Assembly: GCF_000378245.1 (NCBI RefSeq)
Contig: NZ_KB899491.1
Coordinates: 186,001-250,000 of the forward strand
Source: Aromatoleum toluclasticum ATCC 700605
GTDB lineage: Bacteria > Pseudomonadota > Gammaproteobacteria > Burkholderiales > Rhodocyclaceae
Reading direction: 5' to 3'
DNA length: 64,000 nucleotides
The translations under genes were made by a program, and so were the position numbers. Shown here piece by piece: positions 52,002 through 61,168 of this stretch (positions are counted from its first letter, which is position 1; each line of letters begins with the position of its first letter). Under the pieces are notes generated by a model. It was not told the origin of the DNA. It saw only the letters and a program-made list of their open reading frames with translations, and did no database searches.

Positions 52002-52478
52002 TCAGCTCGCGCTGCCCATCTGCGACTGCAGGTAATTCTGCAGTCCGACCTTGTCGATCAGCTCGAGTTGCGTTTCCAGGTAGTCGATGTGCTCCTCGGT
52101 ATCTTCGAGGATCTCCTCGAAGATCTCGCGCGACACGTAGTCCTTACAGGACTCGCAGTACGCGATCGCCTCGATCAGCTCCGTGCGTCCGCCCTGTTCG
52201 AGCTTGAGGTCGCCCTGGATGCATTCGGGAACGTTTTCGCCGATCAGCAGCTTGTTGAGGTTCTGCAGGTTGGGCAGTCCCTCGAGGAACAGCACGCGCT
52301 CGATCAGCTTGTCGGCGTGCTTCATCTCCTCGATCGACTCTTCGTACTCGTGATGGCCGAGTTTCCCGAGGCCCCAGTTCTTGTACATGCGCGCATGCAG
52401 GAAGTACTGGTTGATGGCGGTGAGTTCGATGGTCAGCTGCTTGTTGAGGTATTGAATGACTTTCTTATCGCCTTTCAT
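52002..52478 (-). CDS. bfr: Bacterioferritin
   Basis: The protein is 158 residues, the canonical length, with heme-binding M52. Ferroxidase ligands E18, E51, H54, E94 and H130 are present, but the position of Glu127 is Thr ([10 protein letters not shown]), so the di-iron site lacks one bridging ligand. Bacterioferritin stores iron as a 24-mer. The ATG at 52478 has GGAGG upstream and overlaps the bfd stop by four bases. The longer open frame from 52601 runs through bfd in another frame. Confidence 0.93.
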   Translation of the reverse strand: MKGDKKVIQYLNKQLTIELTAINQYFLHARMYKNWGLGKLGHHEYEESIEEMKHADKLIERVLFLEGLPNLQNLNKLLIGENVPECIQGDLKLEQGGRTELIEAIAYCESCKDYVSREIFEEILEDTEEHIDYLETQLELIDKVGLQNYLQSQMGSAS

Positions 52479-52711
52479 ACGGCCTCCACGGCAAGGGAAT
52501 ACGAGGGCGCGAATGTGGCCATCGCCTGTTTCGCTGTCGTCGTCTGATCCGCCATCGCCGCGCGCAGGCAGTCGCGTGCGCAGCTTGCGCAGCGGCCGCA
52601 CTCACCTGCAACACCCAGTCGGGTCCGCAGTTCGCGCAGGGTCGACACGCCGTCGCTGACTGCCTCGTCGATGTGGCGTTCGGTCACGGCGTTGCAGATA
52701 CAGACATACAT
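52475..52711 (-). CDS. bfd: Bacterioferritin-associated ferredoxin Bfd
   Basis: This 78-residue [2Fe-2S] protein has cluster cysteines C4 and C6 ([18 protein letters not shown]) and C38 and C41 (ECGRCASC). It reduces the ferric core of bacterioferritin to release iron. After the Bfd domain there is a roughly 20-residue tail without a known motif. The stop overlaps the bfr start (ATGA). It lies downstream of hemP and a Fur-like site, consistent with induction at low iron. Confidence 0.93.
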   Translation of the reverse strand: MYVCICNAVTERHIDEAVSDGVSTLRELRTRLGVAGECGRCASCARDCLRAAMADQTTTAKQAMATFAPSYSLAVEAV

Positions 52712-52754
52712 AGTCTAGCCTCGTTGTTCCGTTTGTCGTGGTGGTCTGAACGGA

Positions 52755-52958
52755 TTACTTCGTCAGGATCAGCTTTCCGGCCCGCGTTGCGCGCAACACG
52801 TAGCGGGTGCCGTCATGGTCGATCGTCACGCAGGTCTGGCCCAGCAGCAGCCGTTCGCTGGGAATCACGGTGCTTGCCGGATCGCCGGCAGCGCGGGCGT
52901 ACGACGCGGCTTCCGCCGAGCGGGGAGGGAGGCAGTGCGGAGTGTCCTGAGCCGGCAT
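52755..52958 (-). CDS. hemP: HemP-family hemin uptake protein
   Basis: The protein is 67 residues. Its C-terminal half (IPSERLLLGQTCVTIDHDGT, then RYVLRATRAGKLILTK) matches HemP, whose fold ends with Y-x-L-R-x-T-x-x-G-K-L-I-L-T-K. The N-terminal 30 residues are variable, as is usual. HemP proteins are encoded at the head of heme or iron uptake operons. It sits 43 bp upstream of bfd and 16 bp downstream of a Fur-box-like site at 52974-52995. Confidence 0.85.
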   Translation of the reverse strand: MPAQDTPHCLPPRSAEAASYARAAGDPASTVIPSERLLLGQTCVTIDHDGTRYVLRATRAGKLILTK

Positions 52959-52973
52959 GATTTGAGCGATAAA

Positions 52974-52995
52974 GCAAATAGGAACGATTCGCATT
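52974..52995 (-). promoter_or_regulatory. Fur-box-like site before hemP
   Basis: On the minus strand it reads AATGCGAATCGTTCCTATTTGC. The first 10 bases (AATGCGAATC) match the cores at 34320 and 44438 exactly, and the second half is a diverged TATTTGC arm. It is 16 bp upstream of the hemP ATG. Confidence 0.7.
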
Positions 52996-53123
52996 ACAAC
53001 ATCAGGCGCTTGCCCGGTCAACTCCCCTGTGTTCTGATCGCCACCCGTCATGTCCCGCCAGCCAGGGCCCTCCGTGTTCCGTCCCGGGGCGGAAGCCCGT
53101 GGTGGATTCCGGAGAAACGAGAG

Positions 53124-53831
53124 ATGTCCGAAGCCTATGTGATCGAACCCGGCCCGCGTCCCGCCGTACCCGTTGCGGGGGGCGGCTTGTTCCCCGTGCG
53201 TCGCATCTACTGCATCGCGCGCAATTACGCGGCGCATGCGCGTGAAATGGGCGGCGATCCGAGCCGCGAGGCGCCCTTCTTCTTCACCAAGCCGGCCGAT
53301 GCCGTGCTGCCCGTGTCCGCGGGAAATTGCGGCGAGTTTCCCTACCCGCCGGCAAGCAAGGACGTGCACCACGAGATCGAGCTCGTCGTCGCGCTGGGGG
53401 CCGGCGGCAGCAATCTCACGCCCGAGGCCGCGCGTGCCTGCATCTGGGGCTATGCCGTGGGGCTGGACATGACGCGCCGCGACCTGCAGGCCGAAGCGAA
53501 GGCCCACGGCCGGCCATGGGACAGCGGCAAGGTCTTCGACTGCGCCGCGCCGATCTCGCAGATCGTCCCCGCTGCGGGGCAGGTCCTCGAGGCGGGTGAT
53601 ATCCGCCTCGACATCAACGGCGAGACGCGCCAGCGTGGCGACATCTCCGACATGATCTGGACGATCCCCGAAATCATCGCCTTCTTCTCACGTTATTACC
53701 GGCTGGAGGCGGGCGACCTGATCTTCACGGGGACGCCGGAGGGCGTTGGTCCGGTCGTCGTTGGCGACCGCTTGCGTGGCGTCGTCGCCGGTGTCGGCGA
53801 ACTGGCGCTTCAGGTCGTCGCGCCACGCTGA
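53124..53831 (+). CDS. Fumarylacetoacetate-hydrolase-family enzyme (fumarylpyruvate hydrolase-like)
   Basis: This 235-residue protein has FAH-family motifs: RIYCIARNYAAHAREMG, FFTKPADAVLP, the metal-binding HHEIELVVALG, GYAVGLDMTRRDLQ and GDLIFTGTPEGVGPV. Members include fumarylpyruvate hydrolase of the gentisate pathway and various acylpyruvases. The absence of aromatic-degradation neighbours means the substrate is open. GGAGAAA lies upstream of the ATG at 53124; an open frame continues upstream but lacks a plausible start. Confidence 0.9.
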   Translation: MSEAYVIEPGPRPAVPVAGGGLFPVRRIYCIARNYAAHAREMGGDPSREAPFFFTKPADAVLPVSAGNCGEFPYPPASKDVHHEIELVVALGAGGSNLTPEAARACIWGYAVGLDMTRRDLQAEAKAHGRPWDSGKVFDCAAPISQIVPAAGQVLEAGDIRLDINGETRQRGDISDMIWTIPEIIAFFSRYYRLEAGDLIFTGTPEGVGPVVVGDRLRGVVAGVGELALQVVAPR

Positions 53832-53880
53832 GATCCCCGGGCTACCCGGGTCCGTCGCGGGTTCAGGGCGGGAGTGCGCG

Positions 53881-54309
53881 TCAGGGCAGGCGCAACAGCA
53901 CCTTCACGCGCCCGTCCGCCTCGGCGGCGGGCATGTAGCCGATGAGGTTGGGTTGCGCCGCGAGCCATTGACGCAGCTCGGCCACGCTGTCGGCTTGCTG
54001 GGGCGGCAGCGCGCGCCCGGTGAACACCATCCGTGACCAATAGGCGCGGATCTGGCTGTAGTTTTTGCGCGTCAGCTGCTGGTAGAAGTGATCGCGGATC
54101 GAACCCGGAGGCAGGTCCGCCAGGGTCACGACGCTGCCGTCGGGTAGCGTGTGTGCGCGGCCGAGGTAGAACTGTTCCGCCTGTTCGAGCGCAAGTTCCG
54201 GCAGGGGGCTGTGGGCGCCCGCGACGATGACGATCTGCGCGAACACGCAGGGCGGTGCCAGCAGCGAGAAGGCGAGGAAACAGATGCGAACGATGCGGAT
54301 CACCGGCAT
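53881..54309 (-). CDS. Small exported protein of the phosphate-binding (PstS-like) type
   Basis: The protein is 142 residues with a signal peptide (CFLAFSLLAPPCVFAQ). The mature part (IVIVAGAHSPLPELALEQAE, QFYLGRAHTLPDG, HFYQQLTRKNYSQIRAYWSR) resembles short PstS-like periplasmic proteins often labelled phosphate ABC transporter substrate-binding. It lacks a cognate transporter here. It follows the porin-like gene by four bases and appears to be the third gene after a GGDEF-EAL gene and the porin, so a role as periplasmic sensor or ligand-binder is possible. Confidence 0.75.
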   Translation of the reverse strand: MPVIRIVRICFLAFSLLAPPCVFAQIVIVAGAHSPLPELALEQAEQFYLGRAHTLPDGSVVTLADLPPGSIRDHFYQQLTRKNYSQIRAYWSRMVFTGRALPPQQADSVAELRQWLAAQPNLIGYMPAAEADGRVKVLLRLP

Positions 54310-54313
54310 CCCC

Positions 54314-55540
54314 TCAGAAGCTCACGTCAACCGACAGGCTGAATGTGTTCAGCGTGCGGCCGCCGATGCGCGTCGTCTGCGCATCGAAGCGCGGCGCATA
54401 TGAACCCCAGGAGTCGGCGTCGGGCCTCGCCTGCGTGACTTCGGCCTTCACTGCAGCGAAGGCGGCGAGCTCCCAGCGGGCGCCGAGGGTGATGCTGCGC
54501 TGGGCGTTGTTACGCGATACCAGAAACAGGTTCCACAGCGCCGCAAGTCGCCCGGGCGGCAGCGTGGCCTCGGCAAACTGGTCGTCCAGCGTCTGGCGGG
54601 CCACCACCATGTACGGCATCACCGGGCCGAAGCGCCGGCCCAGGCTCAGGTACCAGCCGTGCGCGCTTGCCGCATAGCGGTTGGTCTTGCGCCGCGCGTA
54701 CTCGCCGATGAGCTGCCAGCTGCCGTCGTCCCATTGCACGCCGACCGAATCGAAGCTCGTGCGGCCCTGCGTGCCCGACAGGTCGGAGATCACCTCGCCC
54801 TGGCCGGTCCGCTGCAGGATGTTCGAGACCGCGAGGAACAGCGTGTCGCCGCGCTCGAGCGTGAACCTGCCTTCGCCGTGGCCCAAGTGTAGCGAGAAAT
54901 CGCCGCGGCTCAGCCCGAGGTTCAGGCCGAGGGCCTCTTTCAGGCGCGCCCTGCCTTGGGGAAACGGAATGCGGCCGCCGCCGTAATAGGGATGGACCTC
55001 GATGTCGAAAGCGCCCAGGCGCGCGTTGTAGATGAAGTCCAGGCCGTCGAGGTCGTTGAACGGATTGAGTCCGTAGACTTCCACCGGCGGTCGCACCCAC
55101 GGATTCGCGTAATTCACATAGAGCGAATCCGACAGCATGAAGAAGGGCACGCGAACGCGCCCGACGCGCACCGACAGGCCCGGAGCGAGCGTCTGCCGGA
55201 AGAAGGCGAGCGTGAGTTGCGGATCCTGGCTCGCGTCACCGTCCTCGCGCACCAGTCCTTGCAGCGTGATGTCGTTGTAGGGCGTGAGGCGCAGGCTGCC
55301 CTGTATGCCTACGAGACTGTCCGGACTGAAGTCCGGATCCTTCTTGCCCGGGTAATTGACGCCGTAGCGCATGAACCAGACGTCCTTGTTGTCCGTGGTC
55401 ACGGCGCCGAGCGTGCCGAAGCCGGACAGCTCGAACCGCGGCGGGTAGGCCGGCGCGTCCGCTTCGGCATGTGCGGGTGCGACGGCGACCGCGAGGAGCA
55501 TCATCGCGACGCTGCGGCGGAGCAGCCTCATCAAGCTCAT
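54314..55540 (-). CDS. Outer-membrane porin-like protein
   Basis: This 408-residue protein has a signal peptide (AVAVAPAHA), alternating hydrophobic strands (FELSGFGTLGAVTT, SVRVGRVRVPFFMLSDSLYV) and a C-terminal F (NTFSLSVDVSF), consistent with a beta-barrel. Sequence type is close to proteins encoded next to PstS-like proteins and GGDEF-EAL regulators. Its substrate is unknown. The ATG overlaps the stop of the GGDEF-EAL gene by four bases. Confidence 0.8.
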   Translation of the reverse strand: MSLMRLLRRSVAMMLLAVAVAPAHAEADAPAYPPRFELSGFGTLGAVTTDNKDVWFMRYGVNYPGKKDPDFSPDSLVGIQGSLRLTPYNDITLQGLVREDGDASQDPQLTLAFFRQTLAPGLSVRVGRVRVPFFMLSDSLYVNYANPWVRPPVEVYGLNPFNDLDGLDFIYNARLGAFDIEVHPYYGGGRIPFPQGRARLKEALGLNLGLSRGDFSLHLGHGEGRFTLERGDTLFLAVSNILQRTGQGEVISDLSGTQGRTSFDSVGVQWDDGSWQLIGEYARRKTNRYAASAHGWYLSLGRRFGPVMPYMVVARQTLDDQFAEATLPPGRLAALWNLFLVSRNNAQRSITLGARWELAAFAAVKAEVTQARPDADSWGSYAPRFDAQTTRIGGRTLNTFSLSVDVSF

Positions 55541-57990
55541 GCACTGGCCTCCTGGGCCAACTGTTGGCCGAACAGCAATTGTTCGACGGCGTCTTCATCG
55601 AGCGGGCGCGCGAACAGGTAGCCCTGGCCGTAATCGCATTCCATCCCGAGCAGCAGTTCGGCCTGACGCGTCGTTTCGATGCACTCCGCGACCACGCGCA
55701 TGCCGAGGTCGTGGGCGAGTTTTATGCTCCATGCGACGATCGCACGCAGGCGCTCGTCGTGTTCCAGCGAACGCACGAAGGATCCATCGAGCTTCACCAG
55801 GTCGCAGGGAATCGTGTGCAGGTAGCTCAGCGCCGAGTAGCCCGTACCGAAGTCGTCGATCAACACCGACATGCCTGCCGTGCGCAGCTTCTGCAGTATC
55901 TCGGCGGCGGGCCCTTCCGGCTCGGCGAGTACGCTTTCGGTGACCTCGAAGCGCAGCATTTCCCGCGGCAGTCCGTGGCGGTCCACCTCGGCGATGATCT
56001 CGCCGGCCAGGTCCGGGCGCGCGAACTGCGTCGCCGAGAGATTGACGCTGACCCTGGGTAATGCGGCGTCGCTGCATGCGCGCTCTCGCCACTGGGCGAT
56101 GCGCTCGCAGGCGCGCGTCAACACCAGCATGTCGAGTTCATGGATGAGCCCCAGCGTTTCGGCCAGCGGCACGAAGAGATTCGGTGGCAGCATGCCGCGG
56201 CTGGGGTGGCGCCAGCGCACCAGGGCCTCGAAGCTCGCGATCGAGCCACTGTCGAGCGCGACGATGGGCTGGAAATGTACGCTGAGCTCGTTGCGTGTCA
56301 GCGCGTCGCGCAGGTCGCCCTCGAGTTGCAGGCTTTCGAGCGCCTGCGCGTGCATGGAGGCATGGAAGATCGCCACCGAGTCTCCGCCGCGCTGGCGGGT
56401 GCGCTGCAAGGCGTTGTCCGCGTCGCGCAACATCGTGTCGCCGCTTTCGCTGTCCTGGTAGTCGCTGCTCAGCGCCATGCCGATGCGGAACTTCGGATAC
56501 AGGATCTGGCCCGCGACACTGGTCGGCTTGGACAGGCGCTCGCGCAGCGCTTCGGCAAGGCGCAGGGCCTCGGCGGGATTCTCGATGCGGTTGAGCAGCA
56601 GCGCGAACTGGTCGCCGCCGACTCGTGCCGCGATGTCGCCGTAGCGCAGCGTTTCCTGGAGCGTGCGCGCAACCTGGCGCAGCAGCGCATCGCCCGCCTC
56701 GTGACCGAAGCTGTCATTCACCAGCCGGAAACGCTGCAGGTTGATCGCCAGCACCGCGAAGTCCTGCCCGCCCACACGGCGCTGCTGCCCGAGGGCGCTG
56801 CGCACGTGTTCGAGGAACAGGGCGCGGTTCGGCAGCCCGCTCAGGCCGTCGTGCAGGGCGTCGTACTGCAGGCGGACCTGTGCCAGCTTGTGATCGTGCA
56901 CGTCGCTGATCGATCCGGCCATGCGCACCGCGCGGTCGTCGCCGCCGCGCACGGCGACTCCTCGCGTCATGACCCAGCGGTGGCTGCCGTCCTGTTGGCG
57001 CGCACGGTATTCGCACTTGAACTGGGTACTGAAGCCCTTCAGGTGCTCGATCATCTTCGCCCGGTAGCCCGGCGCATCGTCGGGATGGATGCCGGCGAGG
57101 ACCTCGTCGGGGCTGTGGTAAAGGCGCCCGGCCGTCAGGCCCGCGATCTCGCAGTAACGCGGCGAACAGTAGACCTGCCCCTCGGTGATGTTCCAGTCCC
57201 ACAGTCCGTCGTGCGCACCATGGATCGCCAGCTCGTAGCGCTGTTCGCTCGCCTTCAGGCGCTCGGCCGAGTCCTGCAGCTCGCCGATGCGGTCCTGCAG
57301 GTTCGCAGCCATCACGTTGAAACGCCGTGCCAGGCGGGCGAGTTCGTCGTGGCCGTTTTCGGGCAGGCGGTGATCCAGCTTGCCCGCCGCAATCGCCTCG
57401 CTGCCCGCGAGCAGGCGGCTCAGGTTGCGCGTCAGCAGGTAGCCGATGCCCGAAAGCAGGCCGAAGGTCAGCAGGAGCTCCGCCAGAGCAATGGCCGCGC
57501 CCTGTTCGGTGATCGCCTTGCGCGCCGCCGCTAGGACCGACACGGATACGCCGAACTGCAGGAACCCGACTTCGTTGCGTTCGAGCAACAGCGGCCGGCG
57601 CACGTGCACGACCCCTCCGCCGGTGCCGCCCCGCGCGTTGCCTTGGTCTACGTCGGGCAATGCCTGCGTGTCGGGCAACCCGGCATTGACGAGCACGCGC
57701 CGGTCCGGCGCGACGATGCGCACATAGATGAGGCCTTCGTCGGCTTCGCTCAGTAGTTCGCCGAGCACGTCCTGCAGGGCGTCGAACTCGCCCATGTCGC
57801 CGTACGCGACCGCCATCGCATGCAGCATCGTGGCGTTCTGGTTGACGAGCGTGTTGAGGCTCGCGTTCGTCGCCTGGTTCATCAGGCGGACGCTGTTCGC
57901 GAGCAGCAGCGTCAACAGCACGACCTGCACCACGGTGCTGGCGAGCAGCAGTCGCATGCGGATCGAGCTGAGACGGAGCGAGAGCTTCAC
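55537..57990 (-). CDS. Membrane-bound PAS-GGDEF-EAL c-di-GMP protein, probable phosphodiesterase
   Basis: The protein is 817 residues: a helix, a periplasmic sensor (about 30-165), a second helix, HAMP (about 190-240), a PAS domain (DGLWDWNITEGQVYCSP), then GGDEF and EAL. The GGDEF signature is GGDQF, and RYGD five residues upstream matches the inhibitory I-site, so cyclase activity is doubtful. The EAL domain is intact (FEALVRWRHP, NLSATQF, EVTES, DDFGTGYS, KLDGSFVR, AECIET), so hydrolysis of c-di-GMP is likely. It is the first gene of a three-gene unit with the porin-like and PstS-like genes. Confidence 0.9.
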   Translation of the reverse strand: MKLSLRLSSIRMRLLLASTVVQVVLLTLLLANSVRLMNQATNASLNTLVNQNATMLHAMAVAYGDMGEFDALQDVLGELLSEADEGLIYVRIVAPDRRVLVNAGLPDTQALPDVDQGNARGGTGGGVVHVRRPLLLERNEVGFLQFGVSVSVLAAARKAITEQGAAIALAELLLTFGLLSGIGYLLTRNLSRLLAGSEAIAAGKLDHRLPENGHDELARLARRFNVMAANLQDRIGELQDSAERLKASEQRYELAIHGAHDGLWDWNITEGQVYCSPRYCEIAGLTAGRLYHSPDEVLAGIHPDDAPGYRAKMIEHLKGFSTQFKCEYRARQQDGSHRWVMTRGVAVRGGDDRAVRMAGSISDVHDHKLAQVRLQYDALHDGLSGLPNRALFLEHVRSALGQQRRVGGQDFAVLAINLQRFRLVNDSFGHEAGDALLRQVARTLQETLRYGDIAARVGGDQFALLLNRIENPAEALRLAEALRERLSKPTSVAGQILYPKFRIGMALSSDYQDSESGDTMLRDADNALQRTRQRGGDSVAIFHASMHAQALESLQLEGDLRDALTRNELSVHFQPIVALDSGSIASFEALVRWRHPSRGMLPPNLFVPLAETLGLIHELDMLVLTRACERIAQWRERACSDAALPRVSVNLSATQFARPDLAGEIIAEVDRHGLPREMLRFEVTESVLAEPEGPAAEILQKLRTAGMSVLIDDFGTGYSALSYLHTIPCDLVKLDGSFVRSLEHDERLRAIVAWSIKLAHDLGMRVVAECIETTRQAELLLGMECDYGQGYLFARPLDEDAVEQLLFGQQLAQEASA

Positions 57991-58010
57991 GATCGGAGCG
58001 GTTCCTGTGC

Positions 58011-59390
58011 TTATCGTCGGGTCAGGCGCCTGACCCCTGTGGCGGCGTCGATGTGGCCCGTGTCCACGAAGGACTCGACGTTGGCGACGATGCGGTCAGG
58101 ATCGTACAGATAATTGACCATGACGCCCCACGACTGGTCGAGCCCCTTCACGGAGGTGTCCGCGAGCCAGTTGAGCCGCTCGACGCGGGCGCCGTTGCCG
58201 AGATGGAAGCGCGCGACCGAATCCAGCGGCAGCTTGTCGCGCTTGGCTTCGAGGAGGTAGGTGGCGGCGGCCTTGAGCAACGGATCGCGCAGCGCGCGGG
58301 TGAGTTTCGCGTCGTCGGCCCACCCGGGGTTGCCGGCAAACACCTGGGCGAGGAGGGGGGATTCAGGCCCTTCGATGCCGGCGGCTGCGAGGCGTTTCCA
58401 GTCCTCTTCGCCGAACGCGGCCACGATCTCCTTGCGATTCTTCGTCGCCCACTTCACGAGGCCGGGGATCGGCGACAGCGTCGCAAAGGTCTTCAGGCGG
58501 GGGAAATCGCGCTGCAGGTCGTCGACGACGCGCTTGAGCAGGAAATTGCCGAAGGAAACTCCCCGCAGCCCGTCCTGTGTGGCGCTGATCGAATAGAAGA
58601 TCGCCGTGTCGGCACGCTCGGTGTCGGCTGCCGGCGCGTTCTCGTCGAGCAGCTTCTGGACGTTGTCGGCGAGGGCGTCGAGCAGCGCGATCTCGACGAA
58701 GATGAGCGGTTCCTGCGGCATGCGCGGATGGAAGAACGCATAGCAGCGGCGGTCCGAGCCGAGCCGGTTCTTCAGATCCTTCCACGAGCGGATCTCGTGC
58801 ACCGCCTCGTACTGGACGATCTTCTCCAGCAGCGCCGCGGGCGAGTTCCACGTCACCCGCGCAAGCTCGAGGAAGCCGACATCGAACCACGCCGTGAGGC
58901 GCGCCTCGAGTTCGCGGTCGAGCGACTTCAGTTCCTTGTCGTCGTCGAGGAAGCGCAGCAGGTCGGCGCGCAGGTCCACCAGGAACTTCACCCCCTGGGG
59001 AATCGCGTTGAACTGGGTCAGGATGCGGATGCGCGACGAGCGCATCGCCGCGCGCAGCTGCGCCTCCGCATCCCACTGCTTCGGCGTGCCGACGGCTGCC
59101 TGATAAGCCTCGTGCGCCTTGGCGATGCGTGCCGGCTCAGGGCCGAACTCCAGTGCGATGATGCGCAGGAAGGCATGGCGGCCGGCGTCGTCGAGCTTCA
59201 GGTAGGTGTCGGCAAGGCGGGCCGCGCGGACGCGCGTCGACACCTCGCCGCCGCGGTTTTCCGCGCATTCGTGCAGCAGCCGCCGAATCCGGCCCAGCTG
59301 CTTCTCGGTCGGTTCGCCGTTGCGGGCGGCAGCGCCGGCGACGATTTCGCGGACTTTCGAAAGACTGCGCGATACCAATCCGGGTGCCAT
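58011..59390 (-). CDS. Malonyl-CoA decarboxylase
   Basis: This 459-residue enzyme is of the MCD family: an N-terminal helical domain, then a catalytic domain with CYAFFHPRMPQEPLIFVEIA, FYSISATQDGLRGVSFGNFL and LGNGARVERLNWLADTSVKG. It converts malonyl-CoA to acetyl-CoA and CO2. The ATG at 59390 is chosen because of AAGGAGAG eight bases upstream; the open frame reaches to 59471. The usual partners (malonyl-CoA synthetase, malonate carrier) are not adjacent, so it may act in removing malonyl-CoA rather than in malonate growth. Confidence 0.92.
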   Translation of the reverse strand: MAPGLVSRSLSKVREIVAGAAARNGEPTEKQLGRIRRLLHECAENRGGEVSTRVRAARLADTYLKLDDAGRHAFLRIIALEFGPEPARIAKAHEAYQAAVGTPKQWDAEAQLRAAMRSSRIRILTQFNAIPQGVKFLVDLRADLLRFLDDDKELKSLDRELEARLTAWFDVGFLELARVTWNSPAALLEKIVQYEAVHEIRSWKDLKNRLGSDRRCYAFFHPRMPQEPLIFVEIALLDALADNVQKLLDENAPAADTERADTAIFYSISATQDGLRGVSFGNFLLKRVVDDLQRDFPRLKTFATLSPIPGLVKWATKNRKEIVAAFGEEDWKRLAAAGIEGPESPLLAQVFAGNPGWADDAKLTRALRDPLLKAAATYLLEAKRDKLPLDSVARFHLGNGARVERLNWLADTSVKGLDQSWGVMVNYLYDPDRIVANVESFVDTGHIDAATGVRRLTRR

Positions 59391-59520
59391 CTGCACTCTC
59401 CTTTGCGTCATCGTGCCAGAAATGTACATGTCATCGTGCGAACTTTCGCACGGAGCTTTCATGCTGCTCATGTCATCCGGTCATTCTGTTGCACCCGGCT
59501 GCGCCGGTGCTGTCGATTCC

Positions 59521-60321
59521 TCAGCGGGCGCCCGCCCCTTTGCCATGACTCGCCGCGAGCAACCACACCCCGGCGACCAACATCGGCACGCACAGCCACT
59601 GTGCCGTCGACAGCCCCATCGAGAGAATGCCGAAAATCCCCGGGTCCGGGGTGCGGAAGAATTCCGCCGTGAAGCGCAGAATTGCGTATCCGACCAGGAA
59701 CATCGCCGACACAGCCCTCGCAGGGCGCGGACTTGCCGCATACAGCCACAGCAGCACGAACAGCAGCAGGCCCTCGCCGGCGGCCTGGTACAGCTGCGAA
59801 GGATGGCGCGGCAGATTGTCGACCCACGGATAGATCATCGCCCAGGGCAGGTCGCCGTCCACCGGCCGGCCCCACAGCTCGCCATTGATGAAGTTGCCGA
59901 TGCGCCCCGCGGCGAGGCCGGTCGGCACGAGCGGCGCAATGAAATCCGTGACGTTCCAGAACCCTTTGCCCGTGCGTCGGCCGTACAGCCACATCGCGAC
60001 CAGCACGCCGAGGAAGCCGCCGTGAAAGCTCATGCCCCCTTTCCACACGGCGAGGATCTCGGCCGGACGGGCCAGATAGTAAGCCGGCTGGAAGAACAGC
60101 ACTTCGCCCAGCCGCCCGCCGATCACGACGCCCAGCATTCCGTACATCAGCAGGTCATCGATCTGCTGCGGCGTCCATCCCGTTTCGGGACGGCGGCGCG
60201 CATGAATGCGCCCGAGCACCATGAACAGCACGAACGCGACGAGATACATCAAGCCGTACCAGCGCACCGACAGCGGGCCGAGCGACAGTGCGACGGGATC
60301 GAACTGCGGATGGATCAGCAT
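59521..60321 (-). CDS. lgt: Prolipoprotein diacylglyceryl transferase
   Basis: This 266-residue inner-membrane enzyme transfers diacylglycerol to the lipobox cysteine of prolipoproteins. Its helices and conserved blocks include [27 protein letters not shown] (the essential His-Gly-Gly), [14 protein letters not shown] and [12 protein letters not shown]. The ATG at 60321 gives [20 protein letters not shown], the usual start. It is 19 bp after the YceH-like gene on the same strand. Lgt is essential in most Gram-negatives. Confidence 0.96.
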   Translation of the reverse strand: MLIHPQFDPVALSLGPLSVRWYGLMYLVAFVLFMVLGRIHARRRPETGWTPQQIDDLLMYGMLGVVIGGRLGEVLFFQPAYYLARPAEILAVWKGGMSFHGGFLGVLVAMWLYGRRTGKGFWNVTDFIAPLVPTGLAAGRIGNFINGELWGRPVDGDLPWAMIYPWVDNLPRHPSQLYQAAGEGLLLFVLLWLYAASPRPARAVSAMFLVGYAILRFTAEFFRTPDPGIFGILSMGLSTAQWLCVPMLVAGVWLLAASHGKGAGAR

Positions 60322-60340
60322 GGTCGACACGCCCTCCGCT

Positions 60341-61027
60341 TCAGTCGAACTGGGCGCGGAAGGTGTCGAATTCGCTGCGCAGGCGGTCGAGTTCCTCGCG
60401 CAGGCAGCGCACCTCTTCTTCCAGTTCGCTCGTGCGTCCGCGTGCCACGCCTCCGGCGGGTGCGCCAGCCAGCGATTCGCCCATCGCCTCGAAGGCCGCC
60501 GTTCCGCCCAGCAGGTGCGCGTAGCGCGTCTCCTTCGTGCCCGGTGCGCGCGGCAGGGCGTCGGCCATGGGCGGGTATTTTTCCGCGAGGTGCTCCAGCA
60601 CCGCCTCGACCGCGCCGATGTCGTCGAAGCGGTGCATGCGTTCCGCGCGCTGGCGGATTTCACCTGCCGTCTGCGCCCCCCGCAGCAGCAGCACCGCGAG
60701 GACGGCCTGTTCGGCAGGCGGCAGCGAGTGGCGCAGGCGCACGAGGTGCTCGTACTTCGACACGCGTCCGCTCGCCTGATCGCGCCGCGACACCAGCTTG
60801 CGCGTCATGAGGCTGTCGACCGCGGCCTGGACTTCGCCGTCCGACAGGCTCATCACGGGCTCGCGCCCCGTAAGCTGGTTGCAGCCGGTGACGATGCCGT
60901 TCAGGGACAAGGGATAGGCGTCCGGCGTCACGAAGGCTTTTTCGATCAGCACGCCTAGCACGCGGATTTCTATCGGATCGAGGTCGAAACCCTCGGTGGC
61001 GGAGTCGGAGGCGCTTTGCTCGGTCAT
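60341..61027 (-). CDS. YceH family (DUF480) protein
   Basis: The protein is 228 residues, with two winged-helix-like repeats in the family pattern: [40 protein letters not shown], and further on [22 protein letters not shown]-terminal coiled coil ([20 protein letters not shown]) follows. Function is unknown; the fold suggests DNA binding. The ATG at 61027 gives [13 protein letters not shown]; the open frame extends 13 codons further. It is probably cotranscribed with lgt. Confidence 0.87.
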   Translation of the reverse strand: MTEQSASDSATEGFDLDPIEIRVLGVLIEKAFVTPDAYPLSLNGIVTGCNQLTGREPVMSLSDGEVQAAVDSLMTRKLVSRRDQASGRVSKYEHLVRLRHSLPPAEQAVLAVLLLRGAQTAGEIRQRAERMHRFDDIGAVEAVLEHLAEKYPPMADALPRAPGTKETRYAHLLGGTAAFEAMGESLAGAPAGGVARGRTSELEEEVRCLREELDRLRSEFDTFRAQFD

Positions 61028-61168
61028 GGTTATCGTGGGTGTCGGGGCAGGGGCTTGGGTGGGCAATGATAGCCGAGCGCCGTTTCCCTTCGGTTAGAAT
61101 TCCAAGACTTGATTCCGCGTGACGCATCGCCGATGCAGCGTGCGCCCGAACCCTGAGTAGAGGACACC

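Noticed and set aside
53836-53851. CCCGGGCTACCCGGG-type hairpin after the fumarylacetoacetate-hydrolase-family gene
   Set aside because: CCCGGG is self-palindromic, the stem is short and there is no U-run, so a terminator call is not justified.
55537-57990. Considered as an active diguanylate cyclase
   Set aside because: The GGDEF signature is GGDQF, so cyclase activity is not supported; the EAL domain is the likely active part.
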